Positions 1 to 9,375 of a DNA stretch of 57,982 bases are shown one piece after another (position 1 is the stretch's first letter; each line of letters starts with the position of its first letter). A model generated the notes under the pieces. It did no database searches. It was not told where the DNA came from and saw only the letters and a program-made list of their open reading frames with translations. The stretch is taken from assembly GCA_944323255.1 (NCBI GenBank), contig CALURU010000015.1, positions 1-57,982 of the forward strand. Direction: 5' to 3'. Origin of the DNA: Candidatus Gastranaerophilales bacterium (GTDB taxonomy: Bacteria > Cyanobacteriota > Vampirovibrionia > Gastranaerophilales > Gastranaerophilaceae). The position numbers and the translations under genes were made by a program.

Positions 1-133
1 TAAAATCCGCTACACAAGCCGATTGCCCGAAATAATCGCACCATCTGTCATACGCAAAACACTCACTTTATTACATCGGTAAATGTAAAGTTTAATATTA
101 ACCCGTTTTGGACGTCTTTGGAAAAACCTAAAA

Positions 134-174
134 AGACTAAAAAACTGGAAGCTTCTAAGCTTGAAACTTCCAGT
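134..174 (-). terminator. Displaced terminator of the original tRNA-fMet
   Basis: ACTGGAAG (144-151) pairs with CTTCCAGT (167-174), and a run of A lies at 139-143, so on the minus strand the hairpin is followed by a T run. It lies just downstream of the tRNA-fMet 3' fragment at 179-223. This fits the native terminator left behind when an element integrated. Positions 1-133 show no convincing gene. Confidence 0.6.
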
Positions 175-178
175 GAAA

Positions 179-223
179 TGGTTGCGGGAGCTGGATTTGA
201 ACCAACGACCTTCGGGTTATGAG
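179..223 (-). pseudogene. attL: 3' part of tRNA-fMet (45 bp)
   Basis: These 45 bases are identical to 16224-16268, the 3' part of the intact tRNA-fMet: CCA end, acceptor 3' strand, T arm, variable loop, 3' anticodon strand and anticodon loop. Identity stops exactly after TTATGAG (217-223). This is the usual footprint of tyrosine-integrase insertion in a tRNA anticodon loop. I read it as the left attachment site of the element that follows. Confidence 0.9.
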
Positions 224-635
224 GAGATAAATGCCCTATTCGCAATGGTTTTCACCTGTAACCACAATTTATCAGAATTTATCTCTGTTTGTTGCAGTGC
301 ATGAATTTGGAGCAGATTTTATTCTCAAATTTTATCAGATTTAATTTTGATTTATCAGATTTTTTGCAACTCTTTTGCAACTTGGGGTAAATGTATTGGG
401 ATAGATTTATAACTACCTACTTAAAATAACAACGAAGGAAAGATTGGAAATTGAAGAATTGTGATTTTGCACAAGGGCGGGGGAGGGGTAAATCCCTTAT
501 TTAGCCTCCTTTAATCGGAGTTATTGAAAAATTCTGTATTTTTTGAAAAATATAAATCGCTAACTTTTGCAACAAAATAGCTTACACTAGATTCTTACTC
601 GATATAATTCATTTGTATATTGTGAGATTTTTATA
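224..635. other. Non-coding left end of element 1
   Basis: No gene is seen here. The region holds several TTTATCAGA-like direct repeats (about 270-360) and a pair of TTTTGCAACT repeats. It probably contains integrase-binding DNA and the promoter of the small gene at 636. Confidence 0.5.
362..382. repeat. Left pair of integrase arm-type sites
   Basis: TTTTGCAACT occurs at 362-371 and 373-382, an 11-bp period. The same pair, same orientation and spacing, occurs at 16142-16162 near the other end of the element. Paired repeats near both att sites are typical arm sites for the integrase N-terminal domain. The role is inferred. Confidence 0.55.
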
Positions 636-827
636 ATGGAAAGAAAAATAATAAGAAATAGAATCAAGTGTAAACATTGCGGTGACATAATAGAATCAAC
701 AAGCAGACACGATTTTAAATTTTGCACTTGCGGTAAAGTTGCAATCGATGGTTGTAAATGTTATTTAAAACGAACAGGCAACCCAAACGATTGGGAAGAA
801 TTAAGTCTTTTTAACAATATAAATTGA
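636..827 (+). CDS. Small zinc-ribbon-like protein
   Basis: A 63-residue protein with CKHCGD at 13-18, then CTCG and a later CKC, so two Cys pairs could bind one zinc ion. It resembles a family of very small zinc-ribbon proteins found on mobile elements, of unknown function. There is no good Shine-Dalgarno sequence, only an A-rich leader. It stands alone at the left end of element 1 and converges on the ATPase gene at 830-2548 with a 2-bp gap. The function is unknown. Confidence 0.65.
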   Translation: MERKIIRNRIKCKHCGDIIESTSRHDFKFCTCGKVAIDGCKCYLKRTGNPNDWEELSLFNNIN

Positions 828-829
828 TA

Positions 830-2548
830 TTAATTAAAGTTTCTTAGAAAACTAACTATTTCAGTAGGGATTTCTGTTTTTTTAAATTCTTGAGCAATAG
901 CTTGATTTGAAAAAGATATACTATATTCATTTTGTAATTTTTCACGAAACTTTGATAATACGATTTTACCAGGAGCAAATAAAAGCTTATTTTCTAAAGA
1001 ATTCCAATTTGCATTAGTAATACTTCGAGCTCTTTTATTTGTTGTTGAAATATCAAGAGAGGGATTATGCTGTTTTATTTGTGTTGAAAGATTATCTATA
1101 ATATCCGTTTTCAATTCATCTAAAATCTGATTTAAAATATTTTGTAAATCAGACCGTGAAATATTGCATTCATTTGATTTGATAATTCTTAAAAGAACTT
1201 CTATGTCTAATAAATAATTTTCAATTTCTTTTGCTTTCCAAATATGAACATTAATGTTCTTTTGTCTAGCAGTTTCAATAAATTCTTGATTATCTTCAAT
1301 GGAATAATCTCTATCAAAGAGGCAATAAATTTTAATGCTATTGCCACAACTAGCATTTACAAATTCTTCCGCCCATAAAACTTTGTTACGAGCACTTTTC
1401 CCTTGTGTTTTAAAACAAGGTATATCCGCAAATTTTGAATTCTTAAATAAGGTTTTATAAAATATTTTCAATATTTTTGCATCATCACCCTCAACAAATA
1501 TACATTTTTTAGCACTTGCAAATTTTATAAGTTCAATATTCGCAGACAAACCTATATCATCAATTATTTTTTGTACGCCTGGCATATTTTTAGCATAACC
1601 AGATGTAGGTTTTGATTTTTCAACAATTAAAATATCATTTGGATTTGTATTAACTATAAATTCAAGAGAATGAGTTGCAAGTATAATCTGCTTCCCAGTG
1701 CCTTCTAACAAATAATGCAAACGCCTTTGTAAATCAGCATGAAGATAAACATCAGGCTCATCTATAATTAGGCTTATTGCATCTTTGTTACATAGTAAGA
1801 ACCATAATATTTGTAACCACATTTGTAATCCGTGTCCCATTACACCAATTTCTGCAACAAAATCAGAATCTCTTACAAGCAAATTAAGCACAGATTCTTC
1901 ATTTGTAGTTAAGGACTCGTAATTTAAACCTGGCCAAGTTTTATGTATAAGTATTTTTAGTTCTTCAATGTTATCATTATCGTTGTATAATTTATTCCTA
2001 AAATGTAATGATGTAACTGGCAATAATTCAGATCTTTTAACATAATCTTCTCCGATAACCTTTTCTTCAATAAGTAATGGACCTATTTGAGGTAATACTG
2101 CAATTTTAGGTATACTCTCTATATTTTCTTTATTTTTGCTTTTTATATTTTTACCATCAGGTTTATGCAATATAGCAAAGATATGTTCATCTAGTGAATA
2201 ATATATTTCAACTACGAAATTATTTTTAAATGTAATTTTTGCATACGTTTGTTCTTCATTATACCTGTGTGAAATTGTTTTATACTGTTTTATTAAACCT
2301 TTTATATCAGGAGAAATTCCCTTTATTTTATATCTACTTTCTTCTGATTTCCACTCTGATATCCAGGAGGGTACTGCTATATAGCTTGAAGTTTTAGCTT
2401 TTAACAATATTAAAGAACACACTCTTAAAATTTCGATGATAGTAGATTTGCCAGCATTATTTTTACCTACTAGTAGCACATTCTTGCGAAAGGTTATTCT
2501 ATGTTTTTTAAATCCTCTATAATTTTGTATCTCAATTTGTTTTATCAT
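830..2548 (-). CDS. OLD-like ATPase with TOPRIM nuclease domain
   Basis: A 572-residue protein. The N-terminal ABC/SMC-type ATPase has Walker A GKNNAGKST (28-36), a signature-like GHGLQMWLQI, Walker B LIIDEPD (about 260) and an ATHS switch. A TOPRIM domain follows, with FVEGDDAK (about 351) and CLFDRD (about 410), the acidic residues that bind metal in OLD-family nucleases. OLD and related ATPase/TOPRIM proteins (GajA, PARIS) are anti-phage factors. The gene starts 13 nt after the methyltransferase, so they are probably co-transcribed. There is no clear Shine-Dalgarno, which fits translational coupling. Whether it is OLD, Gabija-like or a fused PARIS-like protein cannot be settled here. Confidence 0.85.
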   Translation of the reverse strand: MIKQIEIQNYRGFKKHRITFRKNVLLVGKNNAGKSTIIEILRVCSLILLKAKTSSYIAVPSWISEWKSEESRYKIKGISPDIKGLIKQYKTISHRYNEEQTYAKITFKNNFVVEIYYSLDEHIFAILHKPDGKNIKSKNKENIESIPKIAVLPQIGPLLIEEKVIGEDYVKRSELLPVTSLHFRNKLYNDNDNIEELKILIHKTWPGLNYESLTTNEESVLNLLVRDSDFVAEIGVMGHGLQMWLQILWFLLCNKDAISLIIDEPDVYLHADLQRRLHYLLEGTGKQIILATHSLEFIVNTNPNDILIVEKSKPTSGYAKNMPGVQKIIDDIGLSANIELIKFASAKKCIFVEGDDAKILKIFYKTLFKNSKFADIPCFKTQGKSARNKVLWAEEFVNASCGNSIKIYCLFDRDYSIEDNQEFIETARQKNINVHIWKAKEIENYLLDIEVLLRIIKSNECNISRSDLQNILNQILDELKTDIIDNLSTQIKQHNPSLDISTTNKRARSITNANWNSLENKLLFAPGKIVLSKFREKLQNEYSISFSNQAIAQEFKKTEIPTEIVSFLRNFN

Positions 2549-2561
2549 TACTATTTACTAG

Positions 2562-3818
2562 TTATGCTATTGCATACTCTTGAACAGAATCTGCACAATC
2601 CATAATATTCAACATTCTTGAGCCCATTCTTTCAATCAAAGGGACAACAAGTGCATTGCCCATTACAAAGTATCTAAATTTTTCAGGCATACCAGTGTCT
2701 GTCCAGCCATCTTTAAATCCATTAAGTCTTTCGCATTCAATAGGTGTTAATAATCTTAAAAAACCTGTTAATTTATCTACAACAACATGAGTACTTCTAT
2801 TTAAAGATGATTCGCTCGTAAGCATTGTTCTGCTTGGTAAATCCATTCTATCGGGGAAAGACATTGCTCCTTCTGTGTAATAATAAATTTCACCGTTGGG
2901 CCGCCGTCTTTCTTCTCGCTTAGCCCCTTTTAAATATTGCCATTTTTCTGTACTACCATTTAAGAAGAATCTTTTATCAACAGGACCATCTTCACATATT
3001 TCATTCAATGTTTGTGGGGCTTGCATAATTGGTATTGTTTCCATTGTATATGCTTTTCCATTTATACATACACCTGAATTGCAAAATTTTGCAGCAAACT
3101 TATCAGAAAATACATCTAGTGTTTTGTACTTGTCTTTTGATATTGTGTAAATATCAATATTGTTTATACTTAAACTTGTTTTATCAACTAAGAATTCTCC
3201 GGCAAAAAAGCCGTTTTTAGTTATGATATCAAATTTATCTTCATTTGCTAAATGATTATAAAAATCAGTTGATTCGTTAACAGCAAAAATAAATGTTCTA
3301 CGACGTCTCTGTGCACAACCATATTCAGCAGCATTTATAACGCGCCATTCTATTGCATAACCTAAGTCAGATAAACATCTTAGAATAATACCAAAATCTC
3401 TACCCCTCTGCTTTGCAGGAGATTTTAATAATCTATCTACATTTTCAAGTAGTATATATTTAGGTCTCTTGGCTTCTACGATATCTCTTATATCCCACCA
3501 TAAAGCACCCTTTTTGCCTTGAATTCCTTTTGCTCCTGTTCTTGCAACCGAATAATCCTGGCAAGGAAAACCACCAACAAGTAAGTCATGCTCAGGGATT
3601 TGGTCTTTAACTTTTGCGATATCTTCATTTATACAATTATGGTTTTCACCAAAATTCTGAGCATAGCACTCATAGGCATATTGAGATTTTCTTCCTGGTT
3701 CCCATTGGTTTGCCCATATTGTTTCAAACAAATTAGAGCTTTTTTCAAGACCTACTCGAAACCCTCCAACACCAGCAAATAATTCAACAACTCTTATTTT
3801 CTTTCCATGACTAAACAT
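2562..3818 (-). CDS. DNA (cytosine-5) methyltransferase
   Basis: A 418-residue C5 DNA methyltransferase. Motif I is VVELFAGVGGF (about 10-20), motif IV is GGFPCQDYS with the catalytic Cys (about 86), motif VI is ENVDRL (about 126), motif VIII is QRRRRTF, and the closing GNALVVPLIERM is motif X. It transfers a methyl group from S-adenosylmethionine to cytosine in the target site. Its divergent neighbour is a Sau3AI-like enzyme, so the target is probably GATC. The start is supported by GGAG about 10 nt upstream. It is divergent from the restriction gene with 51 bp between starts. Confidence 0.93.
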   Translation of the reverse strand: MFSHGKKIRVVELFAGVGGFRVGLEKSSNLFETIWANQWEPGRKSQYAYECYAQNFGENHNCINEDIAKVKDQIPEHDLLVGGFPCQDYSVARTGAKGIQGKKGALWWDIRDIVEAKRPKYILLENVDRLLKSPAKQRGRDFGIILRCLSDLGYAIEWRVINAAEYGCAQRRRRTFIFAVNESTDFYNHLANEDKFDIITKNGFFAGEFLVDKTSLSINNIDIYTISKDKYKTLDVFSDKFAAKFCNSGVCINGKAYTMETIPIMQAPQTLNEICEDGPVDKRFFLNGSTEKWQYLKGAKREERRRPNGEIYYYTEGAMSFPDRMDLPSRTMLTSESSLNRSTHVVVDKLTGFLRLLTPIECERLNGFKDGWTDTGMPEKFRYFVMGNALVVPLIERMGSRMLNIMDCADSVQEYAIA

Positions 3819-3840
3819 TCTTGTATTACTCCATTATTAT

Positions 3841-3868
3841 GTTACCATAAAATTAATGGGGTGGTAAC
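3841..3868. promoter_or_regulatory. Inverted repeat between modification and restriction genes
   Basis: GTTACCA (3841-3847) and TGGTAAC (3862-3868) are perfect 7-bp arms in the short gap between the divergent methyltransferase and restriction genes. The second arm lies directly before the restriction gene's ATG at 3870. A control site here could delay restriction until the host is methylated. No C-protein gene is present, so the binding protein is unknown. Confidence 0.5.
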
Positions 3869-3869
3869 T

Positions 3870-5243
3870 ATGCAAGAAAAACGTTACAATTCAAAAACGG
3901 AATTATTAAAAAGGTCAAAAGAAGCTATTAATATTCCTTTTGGACAAATAGACACAACTGGAAGACTTGGAACCACAAAAAATAAAGGTAACGTTGGACA
4001 AATGTTTGAAGAATGCTGGTTTGAAAGAAAAGTAAATAGCCGAGCAGAAGCTGATTTTATTGAATTAGGCGTTGAGTTAAAAGTTACCCCATGCATAAAA
4101 AACAAATCAAATAAATATGTAGCCAAAGAAAGACTTGTATTAAATATCATTGATTACATGACAGAAGTTAATAAATCTTTTGAAGATAGTAGCTTTTGGC
4201 ATAAAAACAAAACTCTTTTACTAATGTATTATGAGTATTTCAAAGATGTACCTGTTTCAGATTTTAAAATATTAGAAACTCTTTTATATGAATATCCTGA
4301 AAAAGACTTGATTGTTATTAAACAGGACTGGGAAAAGATTGTTCAGAAAATAAGAGAAGGTAAAGCTCACGAATTATCAGAGGGAGATACATTGTATCTC
4401 GGAGCTTGCCGCAAAGGAGCTGGTGGAGAAAAAGATTTAAGACCACAACCTTATAATTCTGTTAAAGCTAATCAAAGAGCCTATTCTCTTAAACAATCTT
4501 ACATGACATATATTTTGAATAATTATGTCTTGAATCAAGAAAAAGAAGAAGCGATTATTGATAATAAAATACTGCTTGAAAAACAAGGTTTTGAAAATTA
4601 TATTATTAACAAAATTAAACCATATTTTGGTAAATCGCAAAAAGAACTAATCAAAGAATTTAAATTGAATCCTGCAATGAAAAATGTTAATGAAAGAATA
4701 ATAGCTGCTATTCTAGGAATAAAAGGTAACATTGCAATAACAGAAGAATTCAAGAAAGCAAACATTATTCCAAAAACTATACGTATTGAATATGGGGACA
4801 AAAAGATTAAAGAAAGTATGTCCTTTCCTACTTTCAAATTTACGGAAATTATTGAAGAAGAATGGGAAGATTCCTTTATGTATAACCTATTTTCTTCTAC
4901 AAAATTTATGTTTATAATATTCAAATTTGATAAAAATAATGAATTATATTTAGACAACATTAAGTTTTGGAACATGCCGGTAAAAGATATAGAAGAGGTT
5001 CATAAAGTTTGGGCTGAAACAGTTAAGGTAATTAGAGAAGGTGTTGTTATTACAACTAAAAACGGACGTGACTTTAATAATTTACCAGGACAATCATTTA
5101 ATAATGTAAGCCATGTGAGACCACACGGACAAAACAAAGCTGATACTTATGAACTCCCCGATGGAAGAAAACTAACAAAACAATGCTTTTGGTTGAATAA
5201 TAAATATGTTTTAGAGCAAGTATTAAATAAGGAGGTAAGATGA
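3870..5243 (+). CDS. Sau3AI/MutH-family type II restriction endonuclease
   Basis: A 457-residue protein from the ATG at 3870, preferred over an upstream in-frame ATG at 3807 that would overlap the methyltransferase start. It has the MutH/Sau3AI catalytic pattern Asp62, then Glu69-x-Lys71 (DFIELGVELK), preceded by GNVGQMFEE. The length is close to Sau3AI (about 490 residues), which cuts GATC. The second half probably repeats the fold without catalysis, as in Sau3AI. It overlaps the next gene by 4 bp, so the two are translationally coupled. With the divergent methyltransferase it forms a type II restriction-modification system. Confidence 0.9.
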   Translation: MQEKRYNSKTELLKRSKEAINIPFGQIDTTGRLGTTKNKGNVGQMFEECWFERKVNSRAEADFIELGVELKVTPCIKNKSNKYVAKERLVLNIIDYMTEVNKSFEDSSFWHKNKTLLLMYYEYFKDVPVSDFKILETLLYEYPEKDLIVIKQDWEKIVQKIREGKAHELSEGDTLYLGACRKGAGGEKDLRPQPYNSVKANQRAYSLKQSYMTYILNNYVLNQEKEEAIIDNKILLEKQGFENYIINKIKPYFGKSQKELIKEFKLNPAMKNVNERIIAAILGIKGNIAITEEFKKANIIPKTIRIEYGDKKIKESMSFPTFKFTEIIEEEWEDSFMYNLFSSTKFMFIIFKFDKNNELYLDNIKFWNMPVKDIEEVHKVWAETVKVIREGVVITTKNGRDFNNLPGQSFNNVSHVRPHGQNKADTYELPDGRKLTKQCFWLNNKYVLEQVLNKEVR

Positions 5244-7060
5244 TAAATCTAAAACCAGAAGAAAGCGTATCAAAAGAAGATAATTTTATGAAGATTGATG
5301 CTTCTAATACTAAGATTACTACACTATTAAAAAACTCTTATTATTGCATACCTCGGTTTCAGAGAAAATATGTATGGTCAACAAAGGAAGTCAATGATTT
5401 TTTAAATGATATTAATGAAAATCCTATTAACTATTTTATTGGTTCGGTTGTTTTATATATATATCAGCAAGAAGATAATGAAAGAAAAGATGTTAAAGGT
5501 ATTGTTGATGGACAACAGCGATTAACCACAATATTATTGATTTTGATGGCTATAAGTAAATCTTTTTATGAAATAGCCCAAGATATTAGTGACGAAACTA
5601 TAAAAAATAAAATAATTTCAAGCAGTAATGGGACATATAACAATTACATTGTTAGGAAGGATGATGATGAAAATACAAGACATGTAATAACATCAGAAAC
5701 AAGTAAATTATTTTTGGAGAAACTTTTTGATAAAACCTTTAGTCCAGAAACTTTAAGTAATCAAGAGTTAGAAAAATTAACGGAAGAAGAAAATGCTATT
5801 TTTAATGCATACAGTGTAATTATAAAATTTTTCTTACAAATTACGAATGGAAAAAGCAAAGAGGAACAATATGAAATTTTATATAATTTTAGAGAGAAAG
5901 TCTTTCAACTATCTATTATTGCTGTTGAACTAATTGACTTAGAAAGTGCACATATTGTTTTTGATTCATTAAATGATAGGGGTAAATCTATCGATACCGT
6001 TGACAAAACAAAAAGTTATATCTTAAGATTGTTAAAAAAAGGAACTCTTGATACAGATTCCCCTTTAACCAGATGGAATAAAATACAAGAAAAATTAAAT
6101 TCTAATTATGAATCAAGTATTTTTTCTGATTATCTTGAAGCATATGTAAAATCAATTATACCAAAGGAAATATCTAAAGAAGCTTTATTTGGTGTGATAA
6201 AAAAAGAAATTATTTGCAAAGATGCAAATAAAGCCAATGAATTTCTTAAAAACCTAGAAGAAAATATTAAATATTATTTGGCAGTATATAATCAATCTAC
6301 ACTTAATGAAATTCATGAAATTTCAAATGATTATGTTAAATCAATCATTAAATCTCTTGCAACCCTGAAAGTTTTTAATATTAAAGCTCATACGTCATTT
6401 GTTATGCACTTATTAAGGGAATTTTCTAAAGGGCACTTGAGTATAAAGAATATTAGCAAATTTATTGAAGCTGCTGTTAAATTTCACTTTAGATATAATG
6501 TAATATATGCATATCCAGGAAATACAATTAGATCTCATTACAGAGAATCTTTAAAAAGTATGCTTGGTGTACAAACAGATAAGAATTCTATACTAAGAGA
6601 TTTAAATTTTGATGGTATAAAATACAATGTTCAAAATTTTGAGGAATTTGAAGAAAAATTTAGGCAAAAAGTAAGATATTCTGAAAGAGAAAAATCTAAT
6701 AGAAAACTTGTAAGATATATTTTAGAAACGATTGATAAATACTATTTACATTCACCAATAGCGTTAGACTATTCACTATTGACTATAGAACATTTAATTC
6801 CTCAATCAAATAAGAATTATGATGTTGAACAGATTGGAAATTTGATTTTTACAACAAAATCAATACAAGATAAATTAAAAGACAAAACATTGAAAGAAAA
6901 ACTTTTAATTTTAGATACAGAAGGTTTCTTTAATAACTACAAAAATCGATTATTAATTCCTGAGATTTCAGAAGTCGGCAATAATATCGAGGATAATATA
7001 AAATTGATTGAACAAAGGTCGTCAAAACTTATAAAAATATCATTCGATAATATATGGTAA
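5240..7060 (+). CDS. DUF262/DUF1524 protein, GmrSD-like nuclease
   Basis: A 606-residue protein. The N-terminal DUF262 (ParB-like NTPase) domain has IPRFQRKYVW (37-46), VDGQQRLTT (about 88-95) and FDSLNDRGK. The C-terminal DUF1524 HNH-type domain has TIEHLIPQS (about 515) and IGNLIF. This architecture is that of GmrSD type IV restriction enzymes, which cut modified phage DNA using NTP. A strong GGAGG lies just before the start, and the ATG overlaps the stop of the Sau3AI-like gene, so the two proteins are made together. It may cover phages whose DNA is protected from the GATC enzyme. That role is inferred. Confidence 0.88.
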   Translation: MINLKPEESVSKEDNFMKIDASNTKITTLLKNSYYCIPRFQRKYVWSTKEVNDFLNDINENPINYFIGSVVLYIYQQEDNERKDVKGIVDGQQRLTTILLILMAISKSFYEIAQDISDETIKNKIISSSNGTYNNYIVRKDDDENTRHVITSETSKLFLEKLFDKTFSPETLSNQELEKLTEEENAIFNAYSVIIKFFLQITNGKSKEEQYEILYNFREKVFQLSIIAVELIDLESAHIVFDSLNDRGKSIDTVDKTKSYILRLLKKGTLDTDSPLTRWNKIQEKLNSNYESSIFSDYLEAYVKSIIPKEISKEALFGVIKKEIICKDANKANEFLKNLEENIKYYLAVYNQSTLNEIHEISNDYVKSIIKSLATLKVFNIKAHTSFVMHLLREFSKGHLSIKNISKFIEAAVKFHFRYNVIYAYPGNTIRSHYRESLKSMLGVQTDKNSILRDLNFDGIKYNVQNFEEFEEKFRQKVRYSEREKSNRKLVRYILETIDKYYLHSPIALDYSLLTIEHLIPQSNKNYDVEQIGNLIFTTKSIQDKLKDKTLKEKLLILDTEGFFNNYKNRLLIPEISEVGNNIEDNIKLIEQRSSKLIKISFDNIW

Positions 7061-7153
7061 AAACACTAACTTTTGCGAATATTTCTTTTTATTTGCTTTT
7101 GACAAATTTCTTTCTCGATAAAATTAATTTTATGCGATTTTAAAGGAGGAAAA

Positions 7154-7369
7154 ATGGTAGAAGTTAAAAATGAAGAAAAGGAAGAAGCATTACGTGAGGT
7201 GGGTTTCCTTTTATTAGAGGTTAAGTGTTTGGCAAAGTTAGGTGCATTAGCCTCGGATTCTTGTATTATTGATGATGAATTACAAATCCAAGATAACTTA
7301 GAATATTATTTTGCATTGCGTCAAGTAGCAAATCTTATTGTTAAAATCGAACATTTATTATTTGGCTAA
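7154..7369 (+). CDS. Small acidic helical protein, unknown
   Basis: A 71-residue, acidic, largely helical protein with no recognised motif. The perfect AAAGGAGG upstream supports translation from 7154. It lies 93 bp after the DUF262 gene and overlaps the end of the convergent gene by 4 bp. It might be an accessory or regulatory partner of the defence island, but nothing in the sequence shows this. Confidence 0.6.
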   Translation: MVEVKNEEKEEALREVGFLLLEVKCLAKLGALASDSCIIDDELQIQDNLEYYFALRQVANLIVKIEHLLFG

Positions 7370-8166
7370 TTAAGAATGTGTGACCGCCTTGTTTTTTCTT
7401 CATATAAGAAGATGTTATCAAAATTTGAATTAAATGTATGCTCAAATATATTTTCACTAAAAGAATAATAATTTCCGTATTTTGAATCAGGGATATAGAT
7501 TAATAAAAAGCACTTGTTACAACTTGTTTTATATCTATCAATTTTACTATTCTTGTTATCAATACATTTTTGTAATTCTTCAATTGGGTCTATTGCAATC
7601 ATACCGGCATTATTTACCATGCAGTCATATTTATTAGTCCATGGACATATAAACGGGTCTATTGAAATTTTAAAATAATCATCTTCTATTTTAATACATT
7701 CTTGAACAAGTTTACCACTTTTTAAGTTATCAACATTTTTAGTAAGAATATTTTCTAATTCTTTATTTATCTTGTCTTTTTTAGGAATTTTTGAAAAGCC
7801 AGGATTATAAGCATAATCAATATGGTCGTCCCAATTCAGACTAAATTTACGTTGGTCATATTTATCTATAAGTATTGAAATATTTATTTCATAATTTTCA
7901 GCAGCATATCTGCACAAATTATTGCCATACCTTATAAGAGCTTGTGAATATTGTGTATTTTTATTTTTTGCAATAAATTGGGTGTGTTCTAACGCATATT
8001 TTGTTTTATCTTTTTTAATCAACAAAAAGTCAGGCGATTCAGAATCTTTAATTTCAACAATGTTATTTTTTAGTAAGAAAGATTTTCCAACTTGAGTATT
8101 CAAAAAACATGTTATTTGTTCTTTTTCTTCGAGCTTTTTTATATCATCTTTTTTCATATTAATCAT
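7366..8166 (-). CDS. Hypothetical protein, possible nuclease-like fold
   Basis: A 266-residue soluble protein I do not recognise. Residues around 43-62 read SPDFLLI, then YALEHTQF, which recalls the Asp and Glu strands of PD-(D/E)XK nucleases. The usual Lys is replaced (EHT), so activity is doubtful. It contains several Cys and many Lys/Asn. Two start codons are possible (8166 and 8157), and neither has a clear ribosome site. It sits between the defence genes and an XRE regulator. Confidence 0.5.
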   Translation of the reverse strand: MINMKKDDIKKLEEKEQITCFLNTQVGKSFLLKNNIVEIKDSESPDFLLIKKDKTKYALEHTQFIAKNKNTQYSQALIRYGNNLCRYAAENYEINISILIDKYDQRKFSLNWDDHIDYAYNPGFSKIPKKDKINKELENILTKNVDNLKSGKLVQECIKIEDDYFKISIDPFICPWTNKYDCMVNNAGMIAIDPIEELQKCIDNKNSKIDRYKTSCNKCFLLIYIPDSKYGNYYSFSENIFEHTFNSNFDNIFLYEEKTRRSHILN

Positions 8167-8275
8167 ATTATCATAACAATGTAGGCTGTTATAGAATCCA
8201 TAAAACAGCTAGTTATACGCATATAAACATAAGAAAGCAAATTTATTTTTGCCAAAACAATGCGTTATTTTTACC

Positions 8276-8491
8276 TTAAAGCTCCTCAAAGAGATTAGAA
8301 GGTTTAATTCCTAAGGCTCTTGCGATTTTAAATACATTTTCAACTGTTGTATTTCTTTCACCTCGTTCAATCATTCCGATAAAATTAGGCGACATATCCA
8401 GAATTTCAGCAAGTTCAAGCTGGGTTAATTCTTTATCAAGCCTTAGAAATTTTAATCTCTTGCCAAACTTTTGTAAATCTTTTTTACTCAT
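8276..8491 (-). CDS. XRE-family repressor-like regulator
   Basis: A 71-residue helix-turn-helix protein of the Cro/CI (XRE) type. The motif runs from RLKFLRLDKELTQLELAEIL through MSPNFIGMIERGER. I chose the ATG at 8491 over a TTG start at 8521, because the domain begins only after it. It is the only regulator seen in element 1, so it may control excision, replication or the cargo. It is divergent from the PDZ-protein gene at 8613. Confidence 0.85.
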   Translation of the reverse strand: MSKKDLQKFGKRLKFLRLDKELTQLELAEILDMSPNFIGMIERGERNTTVENVFKIARALGIKPSNLFEEL

Positions 8492-8612
8492 ATTGCAATT
8501 TTCGTGATAATATAAAAACAATGGAACAAACTGACCGTGTGTTTATGCATGTTAATCTTTTGTATGTCGAGGTTTTAAAGACTAATACTATGCGTGGTTA
8601 AGAAAGGTAAAT

Positions 8613-9359
8613 ATGAGAAAGGCATTAATTTTTCTTGTTTTAATAGTTGTAATTTCGCAAAGTTTTGTCTTTGCACAAACTTCTATTTGCGGTATAGGTG
8701 CAAATCTTGTAAAAGACCCGTATAATAAAAAAGTTTTTGTTTTGAAAACATTTCCAAATTCTATGGCCTTAAAGTATGGATTACCTGAAGGTGCTGAAAT
8801 AATTTCTATAAACGACCGGAAAGTTAAAAAACTTGATATCAATCAAGTTACAAATTTAATTCGCGGTGAAGAAGGTACAAAAGTAAAGCTAGTAATTAAG
8901 TACAACAAAGAAGAAAGTACAATAGAAATTCCTCGGGCAAAATTCGTGCTGCCGGAAAAAGTTCAGAATAAGTTTGAAATTCATTGGAAACAAATTGCCC
9001 CGGTAAATGCAAGAATTGAACCTATACCGCAAAATATGATTAATAATATGAGTAAAAAGTGGTATGCGGAAGTTGTGCCTTTTACAAATTACTGGCTTGC
9101 AAGAAAAGCGGAATTTAAAAATAGTTATGATGTTTGTATGTCATATCCTGCTTCTGAGCAAAATGCTTGTCTTATAAATTTAACCAATAGAGAAATTAAT
9201 AAAACCGCACAGGATAGGCAGCTTGAAGTACAAGAAAATATGTTAAGACAGCAGGCAATACAAAATTCAATAAATGCAGTAAATCAAATACAAATGAATA
9301 ACAATCTGTACAACATAAATAATAATTTAAGAAATATCAATAACAAACTATTATATTAA
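8613..9359 (+). CDS. Secreted PDZ-domain protein
   Basis: A 248-residue protein with a signal peptide (hydrophobic residues 4-20, likely cleavage after FVFA). A PDZ domain follows at about 25-100: a GIGANL-type strand, NSMALKYGLPEGAEIISIN, then a region ending KVKLVIKY. The last 60 residues are rich in Asn and Gln with repeated NINNN and may be disordered. No protease domain is present. It leads a run of three small exported or membrane proteins with short gaps, probably one operon. The role is unknown. Confidence 0.75.
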   Translation: MRKALIFLVLIVVISQSFVFAQTSICGIGANLVKDPYNKKVFVLKTFPNSMALKYGLPEGAEIISINDRKVKKLDINQVTNLIRGEEGTKVKLVIKYNKEESTIEIPRAKFVLPEKVQNKFEIHWKQIAPVNARIEPIPQNMINNMSKKWYAEVVPFTNYWLARKAEFKNSYDVCMSYPASEQNACLINLTNREINKTAQDRQLEVQENMLRQQAIQNSINAVNQIQMNNNLYNINNNLRNINNKLLY

Positions 9360-9375
9360 CATAAAAAGGTACAAT

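Noticed and set aside
63..245. Open reading frame over the tRNA 3' fragment
   Set aside because: It runs through the tRNA fragment and terminator and has no family match; a chance frame.
2896..3220. Frames opposite the methyltransferase gene
   Set aside because: Shadows of a gene with clear motifs.
3807..3869. Upstream start for the restriction gene
   Set aside because: Would overlap the divergent methyltransferase start and lies before the conserved region; the ATG at 3870 is better.
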